Source: Candidatus Methanoplasma sp. (GTDB taxonomy: Archaea > Thermoplasmatota > Thermoplasmata > Methanomassiliicoccales > Methanomethylophilaceae). From it: a stretch of DNA of 63,146 nt. The translations under genes were made by a program, and so were the position numbers. The notes beneath the pieces are model-generated. The model was not told the DNA's origin and ran no database searches. It worked only from the letters and a program-made list of their open reading frames with translations. This document shows, in pieces, positions 49,704 through 58,020 of the stretch (position 1 is its first letter; the number at the start of each line of letters is the position of its first letter). The stretch is from contig JAIRPP010000015.1 in the NCBI GenBank assembly GCA_031256955.1, positions 1 to 63,146 of the forward strand, written 5' to 3'.

Positions 49704-49846
49704 GGTCCCTCGAGAGCTTCGTCAGGTCCGTGACGGAAGATCCGATCCGGCTGAGGAGGGCGTTCATGGTCGCCTGGATACTGGCGTACGGGATGCTCGT
49801 GGCCGGGTTCCTGATCATGGTCTGGGTCTTCATGGACGGCCGGTAA
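49700..49846 (+). CDS. 48-residue single-helix membrane protein after atpD
   Basis: A GTG overlapping the atpD stop (GTGA) opens a 48-codon frame ending in TAA at 49844-49846. It has a charged N-terminal half (MRSLESFVRSVTEDPIRLRR) and one strong membrane helix (about 22-44). The overlap, the codon choice and the terminator just downstream favour a real last gene of the ATP synthase operon. I recognise no family; an assembly or accessory role is inference. Confidence 0.6.
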   Translation: MRSLESFVRSVTEDPIRLRRAFMVAWILAYGMLVAGFLIMVWVFMDGR

Positions 49847-49870
49847 ACGATTTATCCGTTTCTCGGATCC

Positions 49871-49891
49871 GCGCCCGCCATCGGCGGGCGC
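49871..49891 (+). terminator. Terminator of the ATP synthase operon
   Basis: GCGCCCGCC (49871-49879) pairs with GGCGGGCGC (49883-49891) around ATC, followed by GGGTCTCTTTTC. It lies 25 bases after the 48-residue protein gene, which supports the view that this gene belongs to the operon. Confidence 0.75.
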
Positions 49892-50035
49892 GGGTCTCTT
49901 TTCATATATGTCCTCGCGGCCCCCGCCATCCGCGATCGCAGGGGCGGCGCGCGTCTCGCTTTCCGCCCGGCCGCGCATGCGCAGATCCCGCATCGGGGGA
50001 GCGCGCCGGAGACGCGTTTGGATCGACGGGCCCCG

Positions 50036-50161
50036 ATCCGGGAGCAACGGTTAAATCCCCCGCCCTCCCTTGTCGGATCCAGACCGCGGCCATGCGCCGC
50101 GAACGGGTGGCTGGATATGGAGCACAAAAGACTCTCATCGATTTTCGAAGGGGGGGGGGGG
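50036..50161 (+). repeat. Promoter-leader repeat, copy 1, with 12-base G tract
   Basis: Nearly identical (a handful of changes) to 51503-51624. It holds a TATA-like CGGTTAAATCCC (50048-50059), a short hairpin (CGCGG...CCGCG), and ATG 50117 starting a peptide MEHKRLSSIFE that runs into 12 G (50150-50161). With 12 G this frame stops at 50195. With 11 or 14 G it would join the glycosyltransferase frame. It is located directly before that gene. Confidence 0.85.
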
Positions 50162-51458
50162 AAGAGCCCTTCTCGCCCTGGCGCGGCGCCTATCTGAATC
50201 GTCGCAGCGGCTGGGGACGGCTCAGATAATATCGCTATCCGGGGCGCTTCTGGTTTCCTTGTTCGTCGCCGAGCGCCTCCTCGTCGGAGGGCCGCCGACC
50301 ATCGACACGGTGAACGTGTTCGGGCAGGCGGGGATGTTCAAATCAGGCATGATCCCCTACCGGGACTTCGTCTTCGAGTTCCCCCCGCTGGCGATGCTCA
50401 TATTCCTGGCGCCTGCGCTCTTCGCGTCGGGCCTCTCTTCGTACTCCTACCTATATGGCTTGGAGATGATCGGATTCGCCCTGTTGGCAATGTGCTTCTC
50501 GATGAAGATGGCGGACAGGCTCGGATTGGATAAGAGCATCGCAGGCGCGTTGTTCCTGCTGTTCGTTCTGGCCGGACAGATGATCATAGGCAAATTCGAC
50601 ATAGTAGCCGCCGCGGCCGTGACGGCGTCGCTGTATTTCTGCTCCAAGAAGAGATATGGCGTCGCGGCGGCGCTAATGACCGCAGGCGCCCTGATAAAGA
50701 TATATCCAGGCGCTCTGATTCCCCTGATATTCGTAGCCATATGGTTCGATTCGGACGCGTCCCGCAGATGGAGGGCGACGGCTGTGGCCCTGGCATCGTG
50801 CGCCGCGGTCGCCCTGCTCGCCTTCGTCCCGCTCTTCTTGTCGTCCGTCTCCTTCGGGGAAGCAACATCTTTCATGGGCTTCCATTCGGACAGGGGGTTC
50901 CAGATCGAGAGCACGGTCGCCGTGGCCATACAGGCGCTGGGCCAGCTGGGGCTGACTGATTTCCATCTAGCGTACTCGCATTCCACCTACGACGTCGTCA
51001 GCCCTATCGCCGACGCCCTCTTGCCATACGGGATGCCGGCGTGCATCGCGCTGGTGGCCGCGACGCTAGCCTTTGCAGCCTTCAACGAGCGGAGGCTCCG
51101 CAGGGCCGGTTCCGAAGGAGGGATCCACATGAGGATGGTCCTCTACTCCGCCATGGTCATGATCGCATTCATGCTATCCAACAAGGTGTTCTCCACGCAG
51201 TACGTCGTATGGCTCTACCCCCTGCTCCCCATCATTGTCCTGGCGAGGGAGGGAAAGATGCGGATCGCCCTCGCCGCCGTCTCGCTATCGGCGGTCTTTC
51301 TGTCTATAATGATCTTCTGGGTGGGGCATCTCAGCGCGGCGTTCCCGGCGGTGAACATAGTCCGCGACGCAATGCTGGTTATCTTGTTCGCACAGGCTCT
51401 GCTGATGGCCAGGGCTGGGGTTGGCGCAGGCTCCCGTGACAGGCGCGGGCAGAGCTGA
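50070..51458 (+). CDS. GT87-type (DUF2029) polyprenyl-linked mannosyltransferase-like membrane protein
   Basis: A multi-membrane protein with about ten helices. The first loop after helix 1 reads FKSGMIPYRDFVFEFPPLA (in outline), the pattern of GT87/GT-C glycosyltransferases that use a lipid-linked sugar outside the membrane; a later SNKVFSTQYVVWLYPL segment also fits. The coding frame is open from TTG 50070, but that codon lies before the transcript start predicted from the TATA box. The better ATG (50117) is out of frame by one base because of the 12-G tract at 50150-50161. Expression may therefore switch on and off. Overall family assignment is moderate. Confidence 0.7.
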   Translation: MSDPDRGHAPRTGGWIWSTKDSHRFSKGGGGRALLALARRLSESSQRLGTAQIISLSGALLVSLFVAERLLVGGPPTIDTVNVFGQAGMFKSGMIPYRDFVFEFPPLAMLIFLAPALFASGLSSYSYLYGLEMIGFALLAMCFSMKMADRLGLDKSIAGALFLLFVLAGQMIIGKFDIVAAAAVTASLYFCSKKRYGVAAALMTAGALIKIYPGALIPLIFVAIWFDSDASRRWRATAVALASCAAVALLAFVPLFLSSVSFGEATSFMGFHSDRGFQIESTVAVAIQALGQLGLTDFHLAYSHSTYDVVSPIADALLPYGMPACIALVAATLAFAAFNERRLRRAGSEGGIHMRMVLYSAMVMIAFMLSNKVFSTQYVVWLYPLLPIIVLAREGKMRIALAAVSLSAVFLSIMIFWVGHLSAAFPAVNIVRDAMLVILFAQALLMARAGVGAGSRDRRGQS

Positions 51459-51502
51459 GGCGGATTCTACAGCTGCCCGTTCGTCTGGCGGGATGCGCGC
51501 TC

Positions 51503-51624
51503 ATCCGGGGCAACGGTTAAATCCCTCGCCCTCCCTTGTCGGATTCAGACCGCGGCCATGCGCCGCGAACGGGTGGCTGGATATGGAGCACAAAAGACTC
51601 GCATCGATTTCAGAGGGGGGGGGG
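51503..51624 (+). repeat. Promoter-leader repeat, copy 2, with 10-base G tract
   Basis: Second copy of the 50036-50161 element, 1,466 bases downstream in the same orientation. It has the same TATA-like CGGTTAAATCC, ATG (51583) and MEHKRL start, then 10 G (51615-51624). Here the short frame gives 23 codons and stops at about 51654. The ABC transporter gene starts at 51745, so the leader would be about 200 nt. Confidence 0.85.
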
Positions 51625-51744
51625 AGAGCGTATCTCCCCCGCATCGTCCCGTGACTTCCCGCTGACGTCCCTGAGCGGGCGCATCTTCGTAGGTAAAGCG
51701 CACACACGCGCGCTTCGCGCACCCATTGCGACCGAGGCGATCCG

Positions 51745-52821
51745 ATGAACGGCAAAGCGCTCGCCGTGATCGCAGTCGCCGCGCTGACATGCGCCTCCGT
51801 CGGTCTTTTCTACGGGCTCCGTTCCGACGGATCCGACGGGCATGACGAGATAGAGATAACAGACATGGTCGGAGACAGGGTCACTATCCGAAAGAATCCG
51901 TCCAAGGTCGCCGTCCTCGCGCGCTCGGCCGTGGACATGATGGTGGCGTTCGGGCTCGGGGACAGGATCGACGGGGTATACTACACCGTCCTGGACAACG
52001 CATGGGCGAAGTTCATCTATCCGGAGAGCGAGGGTTATTTCAAATACAGCTACGACACCACGGTGGAGACGTACGTGTCCCGCGGCGTGGACCTCGTGAT
52101 AGCGCCCGAGAAGTACATAGCGGACAATCTCAGGTCGCACGGCATAGACTCGTTCACCGTGAGCCAATACGGCAACCCGAACTACGACGGCAGCGTCTTC
52201 GCGTTCGCGGAGATCGTCAGGAGCGTCTGGGACGGCGGCGGCGCGGGCTCCAAGATAGACGACTGGGAGCGCGGGTTCGACGAGGTCAGGAGCGAGATCC
52301 TGTCGAAGGTCCCCGGAGGCGAGGCGGAGAAGTCCGTATACTATGTTCGCGGCGACAAGAACAAAGGCATACGCTACACGGAGAACAGCGAGAAGACCGT
52401 GCAGAACACCTTCGCCAAATATCTCGGGCTCGACTATGTGGGCAAGAGCTACGATTCGTCGGAACCGACCGCGGAGAGGCTGCTGGCGGACGATCCCGAT
52501 TACATAATAGTCGGCGGCGCGTACCAGAACAGGATCATAGCCGATGCGAAGTCGGATCCCGTGTGGAAGAACCTCTCCGCCGTGAAGGGCGGCCGCATAT
52601 TCAACATAGGCGTGGGCTTCGTCATGTTCGAGCAGAACAGCGTCGAGCTCACGATATATCTGGCGGACCTCGCGAACAAGATCTATCCGGACAGGTTCGC
52701 GTTCGACGTCCCGCAGATGCTGAAAGACTGCATGCTGAAGTACTTCGGCAAGGAGATTAGCGACGGCGATGCGGAGAACATGCTCAGCGGAAGAGGGCCC
52801 GATGGCGAGAGCCTCGCGTGA
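51745..52821 (+). CDS. ABC transporter substrate-binding protein (iron complex / cobalamin type)
   Basis: A 358-residue extracytoplasmic binding protein. An N-terminal hydrophobic anchor (about 5-25) precedes a two-lobe domain of the FepB/BtuF superfamily: EITDMVGDRVTI, RSAVDMMVAFGLGDRIDGV, then DLVIAPEKY and PDYIIVGGAYQN. The ligand may be a siderophore, haem or cobalamin; corrinoid enzymes at the end of the window make cobalamin attractive, but the sequence does not decide. It overlaps the permease gene by 20 bases. Confidence 0.85.
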   Translation: MNGKALAVIAVAALTCASVGLFYGLRSDGSDGHDEIEITDMVGDRVTIRKNPSKVAVLARSAVDMMVAFGLGDRIDGVYYTVLDNAWAKFIYPESEGYFKYSYDTTVETYVSRGVDLVIAPEKYIADNLRSHGIDSFTVSQYGNPNYDGSVFAFAEIVRSVWDGGGAGSKIDDWERGFDEVRSEILSKVPGGEAEKSVYYVRGDKNKGIRYTENSEKTVQNTFAKYLGLDYVGKSYDSSEPTAERLLADDPDYIIVGGAYQNRIIADAKSDPVWKNLSAVKGGRIFNIGVGFVMFEQNSVELTIYLADLANKIYPDRFAFDVPQMLKDCMLKYFGKEISDGDAENMLSGRGPDGESLA

Positions 52822-53818
52822 CCGCGCGGGTCTGTGGCTGGCGCTGGGGCTCTGCGCCATGGTGGCAGTGTTCTTAGCTTCGTTGTGCGTCGGGCAGTAT
52901 CCGCTGTCTATGGGGGAGGTCGCAGACGCCCTGATGGGAGGGGACAACGGAGAGACGGCTAACAACGTCGTATGGCGCCTGCGGATGCCCCGGCTGATCG
53001 CGGCGTGCCTCGTGGGGGTCGCCCTCTCCGTCGCAGGCATGGTCTACCAGGCGACCTTCCGGAACGAGCTGGCTTCGCCCGACATAATCGGCGTGTCCTC
53101 CGGCGCGAGCGTGGGCATAGCCCTGGGGCTGCTGGCTGGCATGCCCCTCTTGTGGATCTCCGTCTCCGGATTCTTCGCAGGGGTGTCCGCCATGGCTCTG
53201 ACCCTCGCGCTGGCGCGCCTCTTCAGGAACAAGTCCATGACCATCCTGATAATCTCGGGCGTGCTGGTGTCGGGCCTCATGGGGTCGGCGGTCAGCATGA
53301 TAAAATCCGTGGCGAACGCGGACACGGTCCTGCCGAACATAGTGTTCTGGCTCATGGGTTCTTTCTCGAACGTGTCCGCGGCCCATGTGTTCGCACTCGT
53401 CGCAACGGTCCCGCTGTGCGTCGCGTTCCTGCTGCTGATCAGCGGCAAGATTCTGAACAGCCTGATGCTGGGGCCCGAGCACGCTCGCAGCAAGGGCGTG
53501 AACTACAGGCGGTGGCGGGCGATCGTTCTGGCTTTCGCGACGGTGCTGACAGCCCTTTCCGTGGCCGTGGCGGGCGTGGTCGGCTGGGCGGGGCTGGTGG
53601 TCCCCCATGTGGCGAGGCTCGTCGCGGGCCATTCCGCGCAGAGGTCCATGCCTCTGGCGATAGCCTTCGGAGGGGCATTCATGATGGCGTGCGACACGCT
53701 GTCGCGCTCGCTGACCGCCAGCGAGATCCCCGTGGGGGCCATCACGGGCTTCCTGGGCATAATCCTGTTCATATCCATCCTGGCATTCAAAAGGGGGCAG
53801 AGATACGGCGATAATTGA
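52802..53818 (+). CDS. FecCD-type ABC transporter permease
   Basis: A 338-residue membrane subunit with about ten helices. RLPRL-like RLRMPRLIAACLVGVALSVAG and the later RWRAIVLAFATVLTALSVAVAGVVGWAGLVVPH (in outline) are the FecCD/BtuC hallmarks for iron-siderophore and B12 uptake. The start at ATG 52802 was chosen because it precedes the first helix at the normal distance. Confidence 0.92.
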   Translation: MARASRDRAGLWLALGLCAMVAVFLASLCVGQYPLSMGEVADALMGGDNGETANNVVWRLRMPRLIAACLVGVALSVAGMVYQATFRNELASPDIIGVSSGASVGIALGLLAGMPLLWISVSGFFAGVSAMALTLALARLFRNKSMTILIISGVLVSGLMGSAVSMIKSVANADTVLPNIVFWLMGSFSNVSAAHVFALVATVPLCVAFLLLISGKILNSLMLGPEHARSKGVNYRRWRAIVLAFATVLTALSVAVAGVVGWAGLVVPHVARLVAGHSAQRSMPLAIAFGGAFMMACDTLSRSLTASEIPVGAITGFLGIILFISILAFKRGQRYGDN

Positions 53819-54584
53819 GATAGAGGACCTGTGCTTCGAATACCGCCGGGGCGAACCCGTGCTCCGCGACATAAGCCTGGAGATCGAGGAGGGCACGATA
53901 AACGTCTTCCTGGGCCTGAACGGCTGCGGCAAGACCACGCTCATAAAGATCCTCGCGGGGCTTCAGCCCCCGTCCTCCGGGAGCGTCAGGCTGGACGGCA
54001 GGCCCATCGGCGGATACGACGACGCCTCCCGCTCGAGGTACATAGCCTACGTCCCGCAGAGCGCGAGCGGCGACATATCTCTGACGACGGAGGATTTCCT
54101 GCTCCTGTCGCTCTCCAACCGGCGCGGCCCCTTCTGGGTGCCGTCGAAGGGGGACAGGGAGAGGGTCAGGGGGTTCGCGGATCGGATCAGGCTGCCGGAG
54201 GCGCTGCTCGGGAGGAAGATGAGCGAGCTGTCCGGGGGAGAGAGGCAGTTCGCCATGATAGCCGGCGCGCTGCTGCAGGACGCGAGGATAATAATCCTGG
54301 ACGAGCCGACGGCGGCCCTGGACATGAGGAACCAGTACGCGGTGCTGCGCTTCCTCAAGATATGCCAGAGGGAGAGCGGGAAGACGATCCTGTTCAGCTG
54401 CCACGATCCCAACCACGCGCTGCGCCTGGGGGGAGACACGGTGGCTATCCACGAGGGGCGGATCCTGTTCAGGGGCGAGAGCAGGAAGACGGTCAGGCCC
54501 GAGAACCTGAAGAGGATATACGGGGAGAGCGTGATGAACGCGAGCGACAGCGAATACGAGATAATAACGCTCGGAGAGTTTTGA
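53811..54584 (+). CDS. ABC transporter ATPase (FepC/BtuD type) with a non-AUG start
   Basis: A 257-residue ATPase: Walker A GLNGCGKTT, Q-loop YVPQS, signature LSGGERQ, Walker B IIILDEPTAALD and H-loop FSCHDPN. The expected N-terminal strand IEIEDLCFEYRRGEP is present, but the codon before it is ATA (53811), where ATG would be expected; no ATG, GTG or TTG precedes it nearby in frame. The first ordinary start is GTG 53859, which would remove that strand. It overlaps the permease stop by 8 bases, in keeping with this operon. Confidence 0.85.
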   Translation: MIEIEDLCFEYRRGEPVLRDISLEIEEGTINVFLGLNGCGKTTLIKILAGLQPPSSGSVRLDGRPIGGYDDASRSRYIAYVPQSASGDISLTTEDFLLLSLSNRRGPFWVPSKGDRERVRGFADRIRLPEALLGRKMSELSGGERQFAMIAGALLQDARIIILDEPTAALDMRNQYAVLRFLKICQRESGKTILFSCHDPNHALRLGGDTVAIHEGRILFRGESRKTVRPENLKRIYGESVMNASDSEYEIITLGEF

Positions 54585-54606
54585 GATAGAGAGAGGAGGG
54601 AGCTAA

Positions 54607-55497
54607 ATGGAGAGTGGGAACGGCAAGAGGATCGGAGGCGGGCTCGGCCCGCGCATGTCAGAGCTGAAGGCGTTCGACATAGGCGCGCTCATAGGCGGCG
54701 CCGGGGAGGCGTTCGTCCTGGGGATCGGCGGAGGGAGCGACGCGATCGGCGCGTTCGCAGTGGCTTCCGCCATCGCGAGAGCGGGAGGGCGGGCGAGGTA
54801 CGGGCTGTGCGTGTCCGAGAAGCCCGCGGGATACCCCGGGTTCGAGACGATCGATGAAAACCTGTATCTGCGCGGAGGCGCCGGGCCGGACCCGGCCCTC
54901 TTGGAGGGGATATGGTCTCTGAAGCTGCTTCACGACATGTCCGGGCGCGACGAGATCCTGGGGAATCCGCCCCTGATGGCCGTCACTGGCCTGAAGTCGG
55001 GGGACGCGGCGGGGAACGCGAGGTTCGCCGAGGAGGCATTCTCGCGCCTGGCCGCCCATATGCGGGGCTCGCGCCTGATAACGGTGGACATGGGAGGGGA
55101 TTCTGCGACCGGCGGGAAAGACGGCGACGGCGGGTTCGACCGCGCGAACCTCCGCGCGCTGAAAGCCTCCGGGGTCAGATTCACGCACCTGGTCCTCGGG
55201 ATCGGGTGCGACGGGGAGACGGAGCCGGGGGATTTCTCCGACGCGCTGGATCGCCAGGAGGAGGCAGGCGCCCTCCTGGGAGCGTTCGAGCTGGGGGACA
55301 TAGCGGATTCCATGCGCTTCGCAGAAGAGATAGTGCCTTTACATCGCACTCCGAACATCATATCGAAGGCGAAGGCGGAGCTGGACGCGGGGCTCCCCGC
55401 GGACGAGCCCGTGGAGATCCCCAGGCACGACAGGAAGAGGATCCCGAGGGGATGGCTCGCCGGAGGGCTGGCGTTCGACGGCGGGAAGCTGGTCTGA
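54607..55497 (+). CDS. DUF1152-like protein
   Basis: A 296-residue protein probably of the DUF1152 family, judged by FVLGIGGGSDAIGAFAVASA near the N-terminus, VDMGGDSATGG in the middle and the later VLGIGCDGE. These Gly-rich loops suggest nucleotide or sugar-phosphate binding; the function is unknown. It begins 22 bases after the ATPase with a strong site (GGAGGGAGCTA), so it may be part of the transporter operon. Confidence 0.6.
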   Translation: MESGNGKRIGGGLGPRMSELKAFDIGALIGGAGEAFVLGIGGGSDAIGAFAVASAIARAGGRARYGLCVSEKPAGYPGFETIDENLYLRGGAGPDPALLEGIWSLKLLHDMSGRDEILGNPPLMAVTGLKSGDAAGNARFAEEAFSRLAAHMRGSRLITVDMGGDSATGGKDGDGGFDRANLRALKASGVRFTHLVLGIGCDGETEPGDFSDALDRQEEAGALLGAFELGDIADSMRFAEEIVPLHRTPNIISKAKAELDAGLPADEPVEIPRHDRKRIPRGWLAGGLAFDGGKLV

Positions 55498-55548
55498 CGC
55501 GTTGCGCATAGCGAGAGAGGAGATACATACGCAAAGTTACGAGAGTCC

Positions 55549-56322
55549 TCATTTGATTCTCTGTCTCTCCCAATTCAGATTCATTTTCCAATTCATGGTC
55601 CGCTTTGCCATGTGCTTTATCATCAGAATCAGAATCAATGTAAATATGGCAAACAATACGAAATCAAAGAGATGTGCTATAGTGGGAAGATATTCCTTAA
55701 ATATGTTAAATAAAGGCACCAGGACCGCGATGATCGCAAATGCCAGAACATAGTATGTTAGGTTCTTGACCTCGATATTTGTCCTTTCACTGGCGACGGC
55801 GAGATCATTAGTGTGTTTGCTGATCTCGTTCGTCTGTCTATTGAGATTCATGTTAACAAAGTCGTCGAATATGGAATATAGGATCTTCGAACCGCGTATC
55901 CCTCTCAAGAGGATATTAGAATGATCCTTTGCGCGTTCCTCTAGCTGAGGTGCGAATATCTCCATGAAAGACAGCCCATATAGGAATTCTCCGCGGGCCT
56001 GTGCGTATAAATCGTAAAAGTATCTGTCGATTTTATCAAGGCGATTGTCAGAACCGACTTCCTGAATGTATTCTTCGAATATTTTTAAGTAAAGAGCGAC
56101 TTTGGTAGTATGCTGGATAGCTATTTTGCACACGGCCTCTTTTTCCGAATTCGCATCCTCGAGTTTTAATAGCGAGTCCGCCCCATGATGACCCTTATCC
56201 TTATGGAATATGTGTTGATGATATATCTCTTTAAGGCTCATGTAGATCTCGAAGATGATCTTGCGGATGCGGGTTCTCTCACCCTCGTCGATCGCTTCGT
56301 CATCTTTGATCTCGATCCTCAC
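55549..56322 (-). CDS. AT-rich island protein with two C-terminal membrane helices
   Basis: A 257-residue protein of unknown family. The first 185 residues are helical and charged (HQHIFHKDKGHHG is notable), followed by two membrane helices (about 190-212 and 218-243) and a short basic tail. It is the last of three genes read together. The DNA is much richer in A and T than the chromosome around it, which suggests recent acquisition. Membrane-linked effector proteins in defence operons can look like this, but I see no diagnostic motif. Confidence 0.6.
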   Translation of the reverse strand: MRIEIKDDEAIDEGERTRIRKIIFEIYMSLKEIYHQHIFHKDKGHHGADSLLKLEDANSEKEAVCKIAIQHTTKVALYLKIFEEYIQEVGSDNRLDKIDRYFYDLYAQARGEFLYGLSFMEIFAPQLEERAKDHSNILLRGIRGSKILYSIFDDFVNMNLNRQTNEISKHTNDLAVASERTNIEVKNLTYYVLAFAIIAVLVPLFNIFKEYLPTIAHLFDFVLFAIFTLILILMIKHMAKRTMNWKMNLNWERQRIK

Positions 56323-56334
56323 CAGTCCTGTCCG

Positions 56335-56622
56335 TTAAATCCTGGCGGTCCCACAGTACAAAACTTCGCTAGACGCATCATCTTTAGGATCAAATTCCCC
56401 AAGACTAAAGGTAATCTCGTCTGAATATGCGTCCTTAGGGTGTTTGTAGTCGATATAGATCTCCAATGCATCTGTTTTATCGCTGGTGGTTTTTCGTACA
56501 GCGAACTGATCCTCGGCCAGATTCCTATAGCATTTAGCCTTGAATAGATCACTTGTGCTGTACTGATAAAAATCTGTTTCCAAATCTCCTGAGAGGGTTG
56601 GAATCCAGCCCCATCTTATCAA
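56335..56622 (-). CDS. Small protein of the AT-rich island
   Basis: A 95-residue soluble protein, unknown family, rich in Asp, Tyr and Ser (FYQYSTSDLFKAK, LEIYIDYKHPKDAYSDEI). Its ATG overlaps the stop of the upstream gene (ATGA), and the next gene starts 12 bases after its stop, so all three are one operon. Confidence 0.55.
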   Translation of the reverse strand: MIRWGWIPTLSGDLETDFYQYSTSDLFKAKCYRNLAEDQFAVRKTTSDKTDALEIYIDYKHPKDAYSDEITFSLGEFDPKDDASSEVLYCGTARI

Positions 56623-56912
56623 TTGATCCCTCTAAGTCTTTGCAGTTCCGCTTCGCTGGAAATCACTCTCCTAAGCATGAGCAGCTCCGCTCCGCGATCT
56701 GTGGTGCGCACGGTTTCTCTGTTCTCTCTTAAGTCGAAACCGCAACGTAGAAGACCAATCGACTTAAGCACATTAACAATGACTCTGTCATCTGCGGGAT
56801 CCAGACAATCTCCGATCAGGTATTTCTTCAATATGTGATTTTCAAGATCCTTGCCACGGAGGTTCTGTGTGGAATCTTCAGGATAAGCAGTTTGGTAGAC
56901 CATATTGCTCAT
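56619..56912 (-). CDS. Putative winged-helix protein of the AT-rich island
   Basis: A 97-residue protein. The region VIVNVLKSIGLLRCGFDLRE followed by RETVRTTDRGAELLMLR looks like the last helix and wing of a winged-helix domain; "TTDRG" is common at that place in such proteins. First gene of the island, so it may regulate it. The TATA-like ATTATATATGATAAC (minus strand, near 56950-56965) and GGAG before the ATG support the start; ATG 56903 is an alternative. Confidence 0.55.
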   Translation of the reverse strand: MSNMVYQTAYPEDSTQNLRGKDLENHILKKYLIGDCLDPADDRVIVNVLKSIGLLRCGFDLRENRETVRTTDRGAELLMLRRVISSEAELQRLRGIN

Positions 56913-57074
56913 GTGACGTCTCCGTTATACAAATCGGCGGTATGGTTATCATATATAATAGTTTATGTCGCCTAGTACGAATCAATAATGCTTTAGTGTA
57001 TATTAAGCATTTGAGCCGTAACTGATGTGGGGTGGCAACCCCGTCATACTCTGCGAATACTGTAAAGGAGCGTC

Positions 57075-57977
57075 TCAGAGAGACGATCTCATCGACGACG
57101 GCAGGTTCTTCTTGGGGCGGTTGTCTATCTCCCTGACGAAGCTCTTCACGATGGCTTTGACGATGCTCAGCTGTTCGTTGTATATCATGTGCCCCGAGTT
57201 CGGAACTATGGCGAGCTGCGCGTCCCTGAACCCGTCCCTGTAGGCTTCCATGGTCTCCGCGCTGACCACGTCGCGGTCTCCCCCGATGAGGAGCACGGGG
57301 CAATCTATCCCGCCCGCGCCCCTCATCGCGTCGAACCCGGAAAGCGCGCCCTTGCAGAACAGCTCGCTCTCCCCCCACATCCTCCTGTAGACCTCTGGCT
57401 GGCGCCCCATGACCAGCTGGGATATGAGCGACGCGTCCCCCCTGGTGAAATAGAATCTCTGGAAGTACGGGATCAGCGCCTTCCTGTATCCCATGGAGTA
57501 GTTCTCCTCAGCCTCGTACCTCTGGAGGGCGCTCCTCTCGGGCTCCGGCATCGATGCGAGGTTGGCCCGCTGGTCCCTCTCCCAGAGATCCAGGCTGAGG
57601 AACGGCGACGAGAGGATCATCGCTTTGACTCCTCTCGCCCCCTTGCGGGACGCATAGGACGTGGCCAGACCGGCTCCCCAGCACATCCCCATGAGGATAA
57701 CGCTGTCTAGGCTGTACTCCGCCCGGACTTCGTCTATCTGGTCCATGAACGCGTCCACCGTGTACTCCGACGGATCCTTCATCGAGTTGGACCCTCCGCA
57801 CCCGTACTGGTCGTAGAAGTACATAGGGCTCTTCAGGCCCAGGACTTCCGTGAGCGCGGGATCCGATCCGAACCCGGGGCCCCCGTGCAGGACCAGGATG
57901 GGAGTCCCCTCGCCCCCTTCGTTGTTGGCGTAGCAGCGGGTCTCGCCCCTCGCGCCCGATATCGTGCGCGGGTTCAT
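57075..57977 (-). CDS. pip: Proline iminopeptidase-like alpha/beta hydrolase with Cys nucleophile
   Basis: A 300-residue alpha/beta hydrolase of the S33 prolyl aminopeptidase family. The oxyanion motif HGGPG (31-35) and YDQYGCGGS are typical. The nucleophile elbow reads GMCWG, with Cys99 at the position normally held by Ser (GxSxG). The acid is in GGDRDVVS and the His in NSGHMIYNE. A cap domain covers about 125-215. With Cys the enzyme might have altered or weak activity. It follows the MarR gene by 43 bases. Confidence 0.8.
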   Translation of the reverse strand: MNPRTISGARGETRCYANNEGGEGTPILVLHGGPGFGSDPALTEVLGLKSPMYFYDQYGCGGSNSMKDPSEYTVDAFMDQIDEVRAEYSLDSVILMGMCWGAGLATSYASRKGARGVKAMILSSPFLSLDLWERDQRANLASMPEPERSALQRYEAEENYSMGYRKALIPYFQRFYFTRGDASLISQLVMGRQPEVYRRMWGESELFCKGALSGFDAMRGAGGIDCPVLLIGGDRDVVSAETMEAYRDGFRDAQLAIVPNSGHMIYNEQLSIVKAIVKSFVREIDNRPKKNLPSSMRSSL

Positions 57978-58020
57978 CTGCCGCCTCCCCTCTGATTCGC
58001 GTGGCGGAGGCCGATGCGTG

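Noticed and set aside
50036-51624. The two 125-bp repeats as ends of a composite transposon around the glycosyltransferase
   Set aside because: The repeats contain promoter, leader and start codon in the same orientation, with no transposase or terminal inverted repeats; duplication of a control region fits better.
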